DNA from: Niebla homalea
Lineage: Eukaryota; Ascomycota; Lecanoromycetes; Lecanorales; Ramalinaceae
Direction: 5' to 3'
Length of the DNA stretch: 64,000 bases
NCBI GenBank assembly: GCA_019925105.1
Contig: JAHGAU010000013.1
Span: 248,001-312,000 of the forward strand
The notes beneath the pieces were generated by a model. It did no database searches, had not been told where the DNA came from, and worked only from the letters and a program-made list of their open reading frames with translations. The position numbers and the translations under genes were made by a program. Below, piece after piece: positions 47,401 through 60,513 of this stretch; the first letter of the stretch is position 1; each line of letters begins with the position of its first letter.

Positions 47401-50400
47401 TTAACGCTTTATTTAATTATTTATTTATAAATAGAAAGCGGTACTTAATTTACGTTTTATCTTTATATAATAATATATTAAACCCCAGAATTTACTGGTA
47501 AATAAAGACCCCCGGTTAATTACGATTTTAGCCGGCATATTATAACGTAATACGATTTCTTTAAAAAAAGGTTTATTAACGTAATAGTATCAATTTATTT
47601 TATAACGGGAAGGTATCTATATATCTTTATATATTTATTTATAATTATTAAAATTGAATTATAAACGTTATCCTTAATTTTATTTACGGATAAACTAATA
47701 ATAAAATCTATATTAAGTTCTTTTTAAAGTACGGCCGGTTAAAGGAATAAAGTAAACTTACCGTAAAGGCAATAATACGGTATTTTAATCCTTTAATAAA
47801 TATTATACGTTTTAATATAATTATTAATTTAAGCTTTTAAGCCGTCCTAATAATATTTACGGGTTAAAAGCTTATAAGTTTTTTTAACTTTAAAATAACC
47901 CGTTAACGGGTTATTATAATACTTATTAATCAGCTTTTTTTTAACCGCTTTATCCCGGGGGATATATATACGGCTTTTATAAATAATAAGGCTATTAAGA
48001 TTAAATTTCTAAGTATTATTATAACCTTAATAAGAATATATCGATATTACGTTATTATCCTTAATCTTATATATAAACGTATCGTTAATTTATAGATCCT
48101 TAATAAGCAACTTAATTAACCTGGATTCTTTATAAAGCCCTTTAAATAATTATTAAATCTTTTTTTACGGAATAATAATTTAAATACCTTTTAAAGTAAA
48201 TAATAATTAATAATTAATAACCGCTATCCGCCAGTGTTCCGTTAATTTATTAAATTAAAGTACGAGTTTATTCTATAAGGTAAATAATAAAATAATATTA
48301 AAAAATAAGACTCCTTTATAATTTAAACGTTTTAATAAAAGATTAATAAGGTTTATTTTATTTTAATAATAAAATACTTTAAAGTTATAATTAATAAGTT
48401 TTAAGGTTTATTTAATTTAATACGGGCTTAACGCTGGCTATTTTATAAACCCTTAAAAATTATTATAATCTATCTATATTTAAATAGCTTTAAGGTTCCC
48501 TTTTAAGTAATACCGTTATTACTTAAACGTTATAATAATAATAAAAAGCTTTTAATTATACGTTTTATAATTTTATTTAGTAAAGGTTATTTTTTTTAAA
48601 TTAATATGTAATTAAGTATTAATAACTTTCTTTAAACTATTAAAATAAAATACTTATAATAATAAAATTAAATATATCGGTCTTTATTTATACCCTCCGT
48701 TTTAAGTTAAAATAACGGAGTAATAACGCGTTAATAAATATTTCGCGGAATCGGTAAAACGCCGTATTTACCGTATTATTTTACTTTAACGGGTTAGCTT
48801 TTTTCCTTTCCTTATTGCCCTTAAGTAAACTAATTAAAAGTTTAATTATCCTTAAATATTTATAAATGAAATAATAATAAAAATTTATAAAGCTTAAAAA
48901 AACTTATACTTCCCGGTAAGTTTTTAAGGTAAATTAATCCTTAATAATTTAGATACGCTCTTAATTTATTTAAATCCCTTTAATAAAAACAATAAACTTT
49001 AAAAACTTTATTTAAATAATATTAAATTAAGATTTTTTGAAATTAACGTAAAGTTAAAATTAATAAAGTCGCTTAAGGATTTATTAAATATAACGTTAAT
49101 AATCCGCCGGATTCTTATTAAATATTAAAATATCGTTTAAATAAACTATATAAATTATATTAATAAAATTAATAAAAATACGGTTAATATAAGCTTAAAA
49201 ATCGTTAAGACGTTAATTAACTTAAACGGCATAATAAAATACTTAAAGTAACTATAACGCATACGGAACGTTATCTTTTACTTATTGCCGGACTTAATTT
49301 ATAACTGGTAATAAATATCCTTAAAATCCAACTTAATAAACCGTTTAAAGCTATTTAACCGGTTAAGAATCTTAATAATTAAAAATAATAAATATTGATT
49401 TTTAATTATAACCGTATTTAATCTATAATAATTAATATAAAGATAAAAACCGTTATTTTTCTTAAGTATAAAAAGGATCGGGGCGTTTACGGGCGACGTT
49501 AAGTAATAAATTCAACCCCGGGTTATTATATCCTTAAGATATTACCGGAGCTCCGTTAACTTTACTTAAGATAGGTTATATAAAGGATTATATAATAACT
49601 CTTTATTATTTAAGTTAATAACGTAATCCCTTTATTTTAATTTAAATAAAATATTAATTATATTATTAAAAAAAATATTTATATATTCATTTAATTCCCT
49701 CGAGATATTCCGGTTAATAAAGTTTTTTATAGTACTTATATACGCTAAATTACCCTAAAAGATTTACGGTATTTTTAAGTATTCCGTTATCGCGTTTACG
49801 TAAATAATTATAAAGATCTTATTAATCTCCGTTAAACTTTAATTGAAATTATAAACGTTATTAATTTATAACTTATAAAAATTAACCTTAAAACGTTATT
49901 TATCCGCCGCCGGATTAATCGTTATTTATAAAGCGTATAAAGTTAATAAATTAAGGATTACGTTTAAACCTTTTTAATTAATAGCGTAAAAAAGTATTTT
50001 ATATTATTTTTATTATTTTTAATTATTAATTAAATAATATTATAATTAATAAACGTTATAATAAAAAATCTACTTATTATTAAGAAAAGCCGTTTACGGT
50101 AAAACGGCGGGGGTTAACTATAAGTCTTATTGGACTATATATACTTATAAAATTAAATTTATTTAAGCTTTAATATTAATTAATATATTTAATAATTAAA
50201 GATCATTTTAAAAATTTATTTAGCTTTTAATAATAAAAGCTGGGTATATTTTTAATTATTTTTTTATTAATTTTAATCTTAAAACGTTACCGGAGCTTTA
50301 TTGTTTTTTAACGTATTATTCTTTTTATAGGATTTTACGCTTATTATTAAGACCTTATTTTATAAGATAATAAGGTAATCGGATATATAATAACCCTTTC

Positions 50401-51473
50401 CGTAATATATATAATATTTAACGTTTTTATTTACTTTAAGGGTAATATCGGAGTTTTTAAATATAATTTTATACTTTTAACCGTAAGAATCAGTTTTAAT
50501 AGGGGTATATACCGGTTTTAAGCCGTTAAAATTAAGTTTAAATACCCTATTTTTAAGGGATTTATCCTTATTAACTTTTTAATTACTATTAATAATATAC
50601 TTTAAGTTATTCTTTTATATAATTATTACCGTTATAATATCGTCCCGGGTTCTTAATACCTTATTAATTATAAGGATTTTAATTTTAAACTCCGGTAAAA
50701 GTTTTATAAAAAATATATAAATATAAAATTTATTTAATAATAATAATAAGTCCTTTTTTATAATCTTTAAAGTATTATAGAATTATATTACCTTTTAATT
50801 AAAACGTTATTTAATATCCTTAAACGGCTTATAATAAGTAAACCGGCGGTTCTCCGGATTAATTATTAAGTTTAAAAGCTTATCCTTAAATTCTTAATAG
50901 CTTATTTTATTAATTTCCTCGTCCGGTAAATTAAAGATTTTATGAAAAATAAACCTTAAATAAAAAATTATTTTTTTCCTTTTAATAAAAAAGTACTTAA
51001 GATAAAATATAAATTATCTTTTTAAATTAATAAATTATATTTAATACTTACCTTTAGATTTATTTTAATATAACTTAAGTTTTTCCGGATGAAAAAACTT
51101 ACTTTTATAAAATAAGATAAAAATTATTAACGGTATACCGTTAATATAAAGCTTAATAATAAGATTAATACGGGGGAAAATCCCGGAGTATAAATTTTTA
51201 TATTACGTATTAACGCGGTTAAATATATACTTTTAATAAATATGATTTTCGGCCTTAAGCCGGTTAACTTTAAATTATAATTTTAAAAATTAAGCTTATT
51301 AAGCTATAATATTATAATAACGCTCCGCCGTTTTAATTTACTTAATTATAATAAAGGGATTTTTAATTAAAAAATAAATATCACTTTTTTATTTTAAGGT
51401 TTATTAAATTAATTAAGTATCTATTACGATAATAACGTTAAGCCTTTTCCTTAATAAAAAAGAAGAATTAAAA

Positions 51474-51832
51474 TATTAAATTAACTCCGTTAACGGTACG
51501 CCAGTGGGATTAATAAAGATAAATATAAAAAACGTAACGTTATGGTCTGGATATTTAAGTATTATTTTAATAAGTAAATTAATAATAAGATTAATTCTTA
51601 AGGAACTTAGAAAGAACTGGGGTATAGCCTTTACTTAAGGTAAAGGTAATAATTACCCCGCTTTACGCCTGTTAAGCTACGGCTCATAAATAACGTATAT
51701 TAAGGCCGTTATTAAGGCCCTTTATTAAGGCCCTTTGCCAAGGCCCTTTACCAAGGCCTAACGGCCTACCTTAGCGCAGCAATATAGCGCACCACTGTAG
51801 CGCCGGCGCAGAGATGGCGCTAGCTGCTAACA
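51474..51832 (-). repeat. Right (5') LTR of Gypsy-D
   Basis: 359 bp. The inner left end is mutated (TATTAAATTAACTCCG) and the outer right end is preserved (GATGGCGCTAGCTGCTAACA). It contains the same tandem repeat at 51700-51757. Confidence 0.9.
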
Positions 51833-51837
51833 TTCTG

Positions 51838-54723
51838 CTGGATTTATGTTTTTTTTATTACGTTTTATTAGATTTAATTATTAAATTCTATTATATTTAT
51901 TACTTTATATATTATACTTAATATAAGGATAAATTAAATATCGTATAATCGGAGGAAGCTTCCCATCTTTTTATTTATAAATACCTTCCCGATATCTATA
52001 TATATTATAGTGGGTTTTAAGTAATAATTTATATACTTTTTTAACGTAATAATTACGTTTTTTATTTTAATTAATATAATATAGAATAGCTATATAAATC
52101 GTAAGAAATAATTTATTATATTAAAGACGTACCGAAAACTACCTTATGCTTATTTAAAAGGATTAATAAAGTCCGCCTTAAATAAATTAAAGGAGACTTT
52201 TACCTTAATTAGACTTAATGGAACCGTATAACTTCTATATATTTACTTTATATAAGTTAAGTACCCTTATACGTATTTTATAATATCTTTTATTATATTT
52301 AATTATTAATAACGGTACCGTAATTTCTTTAATATAATTTTTAATAAGAAATATCCTACGTTATTATAGACCTTTTTAAGTATTTATATTATTTCTTTTT
52401 TTATTAAATATATCGTTTAATATTTTCCGTATCAATAAAATAACTTATTAATAGTTAAATTAAACCTATAGTTTATAAGTTGCTTATTAAATTTAACTTA
52501 TTAAACCATATCTTTTTTTAATTTTATCCCTATTTTAAGATATTTAATAATATTAATATATTAATCGTTATCCTTATAGTAAAATAATTCTTTAAGTTTT
52601 AATAACTCCATAAACTTATAATTAATTTATATATATTTTATTTCGTAATTATTATTTAATTTTATATTATATATCCGTATTAATTTATTATTAATTATCC
52701 TTTATAATTATAATTCTCCTATATTTATTTTCTTCTTTTTATTTACGCTTTTCCTTATTAATTTTCCTTTTACGTTTTAAGTTAATTAACCTTTTAACTA
52801 TTATATTATAATTTATATATTATTATAAGCGTTAATTCTATCCTTCCTCGCTTTTTTAAAGAGCTTTTTAATATAACGTAATATCCTCCTTTATTACTTT
52901 TTTAGAATTATATTATATTATTCTTATTCTTTTATACCTTAAAGGTTATTTTCTTTATTACTTTATTAAATACGTAATTTAAATTATTAAATAATATTTT
53001 TAATAAGTTATCCGTTGCTTTATTAATTTCTCCTTTAATATATTTAATTTTAATATATAGTTTTCTTAACTTATTTATTTACCTTATAAAGATATCCTTA
53101 TAATAATTTATATTTATAAACCTTATAAGTAACTTATAATTTATATATATAATTAAAACTTTTTTTATATTTAATATATAAAAGAACTTTTCCTTAAACG
53201 TAATAATAGCCATTAGTTTTCACTTATAAATATTATAGTTATACTCCGCCTTATTTATTATATATAAGTTATAAATAAGTAAAACGGTATAACCGTCCTG
53301 GAATTAAGTAATATAATATCCGGCTCCGTATCCTAAAGCGTTAATATATATATATACCGGTATCTTTAGGTTTTATTTAAATAAAGTTTTAATCTTTATT
53401 ATTATATTTTATATAAGTTAAAACGATATATTTTTTAATTTTTCTTATTTTTACTTTATGTTTCCGGTTAAACGTATAAGCGGGCGAATTATCTTTATGA
53501 AGCTTTTAATTTATTTTCTTATTATATTAATAATACCCAAGAATCCTTTAACGTTTCTTATATTTTACAATACGGACTAATTAAGTATCTTTTCGTACTT
53601 TTTAAATTTAATTCATATACGTCCTTTTATTTTATAATCTTCTTTTAATACTTTGATTTTTATTATATTAATTTTTAATTTATTAAATAATAACTTTAAC
53701 TTTAATTATAGAATTTACGGGAAAAAATAATTTTTTAAGAAAATAAACTATTTTTTTTATATCCCGTATACTTTAAAAATATTATTAAAATAAAAGGTTA
53801 AGTTAATAAAGTTATACTCCTTTTTAAAAATAAAAAAGGATAATTCCGGATTTAATTTAAGGATAATTCTTAATATAATATTTATAAATTTAATAAAAAC
53901 GAATAAGGATATACGTATTCCTTAAGGTATCCTTATAAACTATAGTTATTTAATACCTAATATATTAAAGGCAAAATAATATCGGTTATTAAAATATACT
54001 TTAATTATTTAATATTTATACTTTATATTTGTTTAAAAGAAAATCTTATATAATAAAATTCTTAATAAATTATATACTTTTTTTGCCAGTTTTATATAAA
54101 ATATAAATAATATTTTATATATAAAGTAATAATTAAATATAAGTTATAATTTAACTTTACCTTTTTTCTTTATGAATATAAAGAGTATATTTTATATATT
54201 TATTTATTTATCTATTTATATATATTTTTTATATATATTTAACTTAATTCCTTATTATATAATCGTTTTAAGTTATTATTCCTTATTATTTAATAGTCTT
54301 TTAACGGCAGCTTTATATAATTTAATCTTTAATCTTAATATTATTTTATATAAAAGTAAATCCGTTATAAGGATTTTATATAATTTTTTTACGTTTATAT
54401 TCCTATACGTTTATAGTATTTAAAGTATCTTAAGCCGTACTTAATTATTTAAGATAATATCCTTTAACGTAATATTTTCTTCCTTTATTTATATTTATAG
54501 CTTTTTATATAACTTTAAAGTATTAATTTTTCTTTTTATTACTTTTTTATTTATTAAGAATATAATTTATAATAACTTTATTTTAATATCTACTTCCTTA
54601 TTTTATAATTTTAAAGTTAATTTATCCGTTACTTTATATATATATCTTAAATAAACTTAATAAATATCATACTTATATTTTAATAATTTTTAATAAGTTA
54701 TTAAGTTATTAAGTTATTTAATT
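51838..54723 (-). mobile_element. Gypsy-C, middle part (RT/RNase H region)
   Basis: Minus-strand frames at about 53560-53130 read VKGFLGIINIIRK, IRPLIRLTGN, YINALGYGAGYYIT and NKAEYNYNIYK, the post-RT and RNase H words of Gypsy pol (VRxFLG, IARPLTxLT, TDASxxGxG, AExNYxTYK). The part towards 54723 would be the RT core. The left border is the TTCTG duplication of Gypsy-D; the right border is the LINE B target duplication AAGTTATTTAATT (54711-54723). Confidence 0.75.
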
Positions 54724-57700
54724 AAACGTAGAAAAAAGCTGATGGCGACGAATAACGGGACCCCAGAGGTCAGAAACGATACACGCGTATATAACTTAAG
54801 TAATAGTGAAGACAGTACCTTAAATACGACAGGCAGAAGCGGAATAATAATAAGGGTAAAAAAGGAGGAAAGGTAAGTGGCCCAGGTTGACAGGAACGGT
54901 AATAAGTCATATGAATAACGCGATAAATATAAGATAAAACGGCCTTAAATCGAACAGGGAGCCTATAATTAATAAGATACGCGTAAAAAGACGTATATAA
55001 CGCGTAAAGGTATTATTATAAGGGGTAATAAATAAAGGGCGGAGGGAACGTAAACGGTACGCGGGAACGGATAAAGGGTAAACGGAGGCGTAAAAAACCT
55101 TATTAAGTATATATAAATTAAAAGAAAGTTAAATAAAAATAAAAAGATATTAAGTAAATAAAAATAAGTTATAAAAAAAAACGGCTATTAAATACGTAAG
55201 GGAGAAATAAAAAGGGAAAAAGCGGTAAAAGCGCTAAAAGGCCTCCTTATAATTATATAAAAAAATATTACGTTAAAAACCTAACCGATACTATAAATCG
55301 GGCTATAGAAGGTAAAAGACTTTTACGTAAAAATAAGGAGAAATTTAAGGAAGTTAAAGAGGTTATACGGAGCTTAAGGGGCGGTAATAAAAACGCCAGT
55401 AAATAAAGGCGAAAGGAGATAAAAAGGATATATACGAAGTAAAAAAGTAACGGGGAAAACTTTAAGGAAAAAAGCGGGGATAAGTTAAATAATGAAAACC
55501 GTAAGGGCAACGCCGGTATTAATAATAAAAAAAGTAAAAATAAAAGAAAAAGCAGCAATATTAAAGAAAACGAAAATAATAACTATATAATTATTAGGTA
55601 AAGAAAAAAGGAATATAACGGTAAAAATGAATCCATTATAATTAATAAAAACGTTTAAGGTAATAAAAAAGCCATTAATAAAATAAATTATTATAATATA
55701 TAAATTATAAAGTAAGGATATTCTTTTTAATATAATTTTATTAAAGGTGAAAAAAAGGTTAAAGAAGTTAAAAGGATAAACCGGTAAAAAAGGATATAAA
55801 ACGGTAAAAGTATTAAAGTAATCTTTTATTATTATAATAAACGGGATATACTTAGTAAAGTTTACGGGGGAGGAAGGGGAAGTTACTTTAAAGCGGATAA
55901 AAAAAAAGAATACGGTTTTTTACCCTGGGTTAAAGATTGTCGATTATAGCTTCCCCGTTATGGTAAAAAAGCTAAACGCTTTTAATTATATAAAAAAATA
56001 TTTTATAATTATTTTAAGCGTAATGTTAATAAGGATATATAATAATATCCTTAATAAAAAAGTAATAAAAAATAGATCCCTTAAGTTAATAAGATTTTAA
56101 GACCGGGTAACGGATATTTATTAATGCTTTAAATATTAAAAGTACGGGTATATTATTATGAAATACCTTAATAATATAAAATATATAATATATATTGAAG
56201 GGTATAATATATATAAATATATTAACTTAATAATAAAGGGCTTAATAAAGAACGCGCCGAAATACGTAATATATAATAATAATAATTACTTAACGTAAGA
56301 CTTACGGTATATAATAAGAGCGAAAGAGACTTAACGTAAGGAAATTAAGATAACGGTTAAGGTTTAACGCTATAATTTATATAAACTTAGACCGGTAAAA
56401 TAATTAAAAACGGTTTTAAGATATAAACGGAGCTTATTAAACGGGGAAGGATAAAACGTAATAACCAATAACGTAAAAAAAAGGAAGCTTATAACGATAT
56501 TAACCTTTAAGGTTAACTACTTAATTAAGATTATTATCGTAATAAAAAGATTAGGATAAATAATATTTAACTTTAAAAAGAAACCGTTTATATAAATAAA
56601 AGTTAATAAAGAGAACCCGATAGACGTTAATATTTAATATATTTACGCTTTTAAAGGTAATATAATATAACGTACGTAAGGAAATAATTAAAGCCGTAAT
56701 ATTAATATTTAAATTTAAGGAAATAAAGAATATCGATATTATAATAATATAGGAGTTATTATATAGTCCGTATATTTACTTTTCAATTAATTTAAGAAAT
56801 AGTTTTAATTTAACCTTTAAGGGTAATAAAATAATACGGATATATTTCTTTATTAATAAAAGGTTAAATATAAATAACTAGGACGTTACTTATTACGGAA
56901 AGAACCTATATATACTCCGGATCGTATAAAAAAAAGATATTAAAAATACTTTAAATATTTATAATACGTATAATCCGTTACCGGCTAATAAAAAGGGACC
57001 CTTTATAATCCCGTTACTTAAGGATATCTTAATTATACCCGGTAAGTATTTTTTAATAAAGGACTTTAATCTTTATTATATTTAATAAAATAAAAACGGT
57101 TATATAATCAGTTATACTGAATTTAAGGAACTATTAATAATTATTATATAATTTAACTTTACGTTATTAACGTTAAAAGGGGCTATTATATAAAAAAGCC
57201 GTAAATTTAAGACTACGATTAACTTAATATTTAACTTAGAAAATATTATTAACTTAATTATAATATATAGACCTTAAAAGGACCTAAAATATGGTTTAGA
57301 TTACGTTTTAATATAAATAATTTTAAATTAATTTATTAATATAACTCCGCCTTTATTATTTAAACGAACGTAAAAGACGGTTAAAAAAGCCGAAATATTA
57401 ATAAAAACGGTAAAAATAATATCTTAATTAATAGAGCGTCCCCGGCTTAATAATAAGGAATAGATTAATTATTTTATAAAGCGGGTAATAAAGGCTTTAA
57501 ATAAAATAATTAACGTTATAATCTTAATAATAAAGCCGTCTTAAAGAGCTAAAATTTATTAAAATAAAAAATATATAAAGGCGATTATAAAGGTAAAAGC
57601 GCTTATAAAATAAGTTATTAAATATAAGAACCAGAAAACGCTTTAATAATTAAAAAAAACTTAAAAAGAAAAGGAAAAAATTATTTAAAAAGTTAAATAA

Positions 57701-60500
57701 ATATACTTCCGGGCTATAATATATAATTCGGCGGTTTCCTTTTATAATATTTAAAAATTAATAAAATATAATAAAAAATAAAATAAAAAACTTAAATTTA
57801 TCTTTAAGTTTTTACCTTTAAAAAGACTAAATAATACGGTAATAAATACCTTTAACGGCAAAATTAAGGCTCTTTAAGGGGCGTTCTTTCCCCCGTTATT
57901 AGAAGTTAACCTAATAGATATTAATAATATAATATATCTTAAATTAATAATAATAAGTAAAATAATAATTTAAAAGATAATAATTAAAACGATTAATAAG
58001 TTAAAGAAGGATAAAACCCCCGGACCCAACGGTATACTAAATAGGTTCCTATTTATAATAACGTTATTATTTAAAGAAATCTTTATTTACCTATTTTAAG
58101 CCTATTTTAATATAAAATATTATTCCCGTAAATTTAAAAAGGCTAAGACGATTATCCTTAAGAAGCCGGTTAAATTAAATTACTTGGAGGTAAAATCATA
58201 TAGACTTATAATACTCCTTTATACGTTAAGGAAGGCTTTAAAAACGGTAATTATAAAGATCCTAAGTAACTATATAAAAAAGTATAAATTACTTTCCGAT
58301 TAATAAATAAAAGTAAAAAAAGGACGGTTAACAGAGACAGTTCTTAAAGGTTTAATTAATAACATATATATAATATAAGGTTATAAGAAGAAATACGTTA
58401 TGAATCTTCTTTTTTAAATATTATAAGGGTATTTAATAAAATAAATTATTAAAGGTTATTATATAATTTACGGAAAAAAAGGGTTTTTTTTTCTTTATAA
58501 ATTAAATAAAGAGTTTTTAAGTAATTAAACGACGTTAATTAACTTAGGATAAAAGATAAGTACGATAAAGCCCGTAATAATAGAGATTCCTTAAGGATTA
58601 TTTATTTCCTTAATCTTATTCTTATTCTTTAACGGTTTATTTATCAAAGACTTAATAAAGCTAAAATAAAAGGTTTAAATAAAGGGCTTTATTAATAATA
58701 TTTATTTCTTAACTTATAATACGTTTATTCATATGAATTATTTAAAGTTAAAATAAACTTATAAAGTTTATTTATAATAAATAAAAATATATAAGGCTTA
58801 ATTCGCCTTATATAAGTATAAATTTATTTATATAATAAGGAGCCCGAAATTATATAATATAATAATTATAGTAAACTTAAGCAATATAACGGTAAAACCA
58901 GAAGTTAATATTAAGGTATTTAATTTATAAATCGATAAGAAATTAAACTAAAAAATTATATAAAAAAGGTTTAAAAGAAAATAATTTTATAGGAGAAAGA
59001 CCTTATTTATTTTACGGCGTTAACGTAAAAAGCTATTTTATAAAAGGTTAAAACCGTTTATTAAGCGGTTATAAAGTTTATAATAACGTATATAATAATT
59101 ATTTAATACGTACTTAAAGATATACTTAAATATAAGAAAGAGTTTATCCGGTAACTATAAAAAATCTAAAACCGATACCTAAGAGTAATAAGTAAAGTAT
59201 ATAAAGCGACTCCCGTTCCGATATTAAAATCCAAGGTTTTTATATTATTAATAAAGCTAACTTTAAATTAAATAATTATTTAAATAAAACTTAAAAAAGG
59301 TATAAACTTAATTATATTAATAGGAAATAAATATATTCGCTAAAATTATAAGAAACCTTAAATAAGAAAGTATAAAGAAACGGTATTTATCCCCCTTACG
59401 GAAATCAAATTAAAGTAAATTAAAAAAAAGGTCGACCTAATTTACGTTTAAAAAGTTAACGTAAAAGTATATAAACTCTTATTTAAAATGAAAACGGCGG
59501 AAAAGAAAAAGGCTATAAAAGTAAAGTTAATAGTAATTACCCTATAAACTATAAGGAAATAAATAAAGTATTAATATAAATATAAAGAATTAATCCCTTA
59601 AAGGCGATAATACCCAACGTTAAATAACGATAAGGTTATTAATAAGTATTTCCGGTATTATAGGATTATAAGGAAAAACGATAATATATTAATAATTTAA
59701 CTCCGGATAAGTAAAAACGGCTTAATTTATTTCCTTTTTATTATATACGCCGGTAACCGGATTAACGTTAATTACGAATATAGGTAACGAAAGTAAAACG
59801 CTATATACGTATTAATCTCCTATTTACTATTTAAGGAGCTTAAATTAAAATTAATTAAAAAAGTAGGGATTAATAATTATTATTAAATACTTATTAATAA
59901 AAAAAGTATTAAAGTAGCCGTTAAATTTATAATAATTATAAATTTATTATTATAGTTCAGCTTAATTAAAGAAATAAAGGAAGTGGTTAAGGATTTAATT
60001 AAGAAATTTCACCGTTAACTTAAAAGTAAAAAATAACGGCGGGAAAACTATACTTAATAAGGGGCTAAAAGGGCTATAAATACCGGGGCGGCGTAAGAAG
60101 TAATATTATATTGGTCGGTAAAATCGTATAAATAAAATAATAATAATATATATATTAATAAGGATATTTAATAATATAATCAGAATTCTAAAATTTTAAC
60201 ATTAAATAAATCCGTAAAGTAACGGAAGAACAATAGGTTTAAAGGTAACCCTTAAGTAAATTTAATTATAATATTATAAGTTTTCTTAAAAAAAATATAT
60301 AAATAAATTCTTACTCTTTAAATAACCGTAAATACTTTTAACCCTTAAAACGTAAGTAAAGGCTGGGTGGATATTGGTTTTTATTTTTAACGTTATAGAT
60401 ATCAGGTTTTTTACGGTTACCAGTAAGGTTAAATAGCCAAGTATTAAGGAACGCCGGAATTAGCTTAACTAGATCCGTAATATAAATCAATCAATCAATC
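54724..60500 (+). mobile_element. LINE B: second copy of the same non-LTR retrotransposon
   Basis: A 5.8-kb plus-strand copy of LINE A. The shared 5' word GATGGCGACGAA (22892 and 54741) and the shared 3' end GGAACGCCGGAATTAGCTTA plus a TCAA tail mark both copies. The 13-bp target duplication is AAGTTATTTAATT (54711-54723 and 60501-60513). RT words occur at about 58154-58310 (IILKKPVK, SYRLIILLYTLRKALKTVI) and GFINNIYFL at about 58690, again with Asn for the catalytic Asp pair. It is inactive. Confidence 0.87.
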
Positions 60501-60513
60501 AAGTTATTTAATT

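Larger units (their letters stand above)
44133..51832 (-). mobile_element. Gypsy-D: full-length RIP-mutated Ty3/Gypsy retrotransposon
   Basis: A 7.7-kb element with 359-bp LTRs of identical length (44133-44491 and 51474-51832), ends TGTTAG...CTAACA, and the exact duplication TTCTG (44128-44132 and 51833-51837). On the minus strand the polypurine tract AAAGGGGGAGATAAT abuts the left LTR (44506 down to 44492), so transcription runs right to left. RT is readable at about 49560-49110 on the minus strand: APILFILKKNG, NRYLLLI, FIKLDFKDIYYRLRI, then YLNDILIF where YLDDILIF is expected. Stops occur in all frames. No intact gene remains. Confidence 0.9.

Noticed and set aside
30254..51832. Large direct repeats as a CRISPR-like or satellite array
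   Set aside because: They are LTR pairs with TG...CA ends and target-site duplications, and there is no regular spacer structure.
54172..54423. 83-codon hydrophobic frame as a membrane protein
   Set aside because: AT-rich codons give I/L/Y/F by default; it lies antisense to the Gypsy-C pol region.
55268..55558. 96-codon minus-strand Leu/Phe-rich frame
   Set aside because: Antisense to LINE B's first ORF region; an AT/purine-bias artefact.
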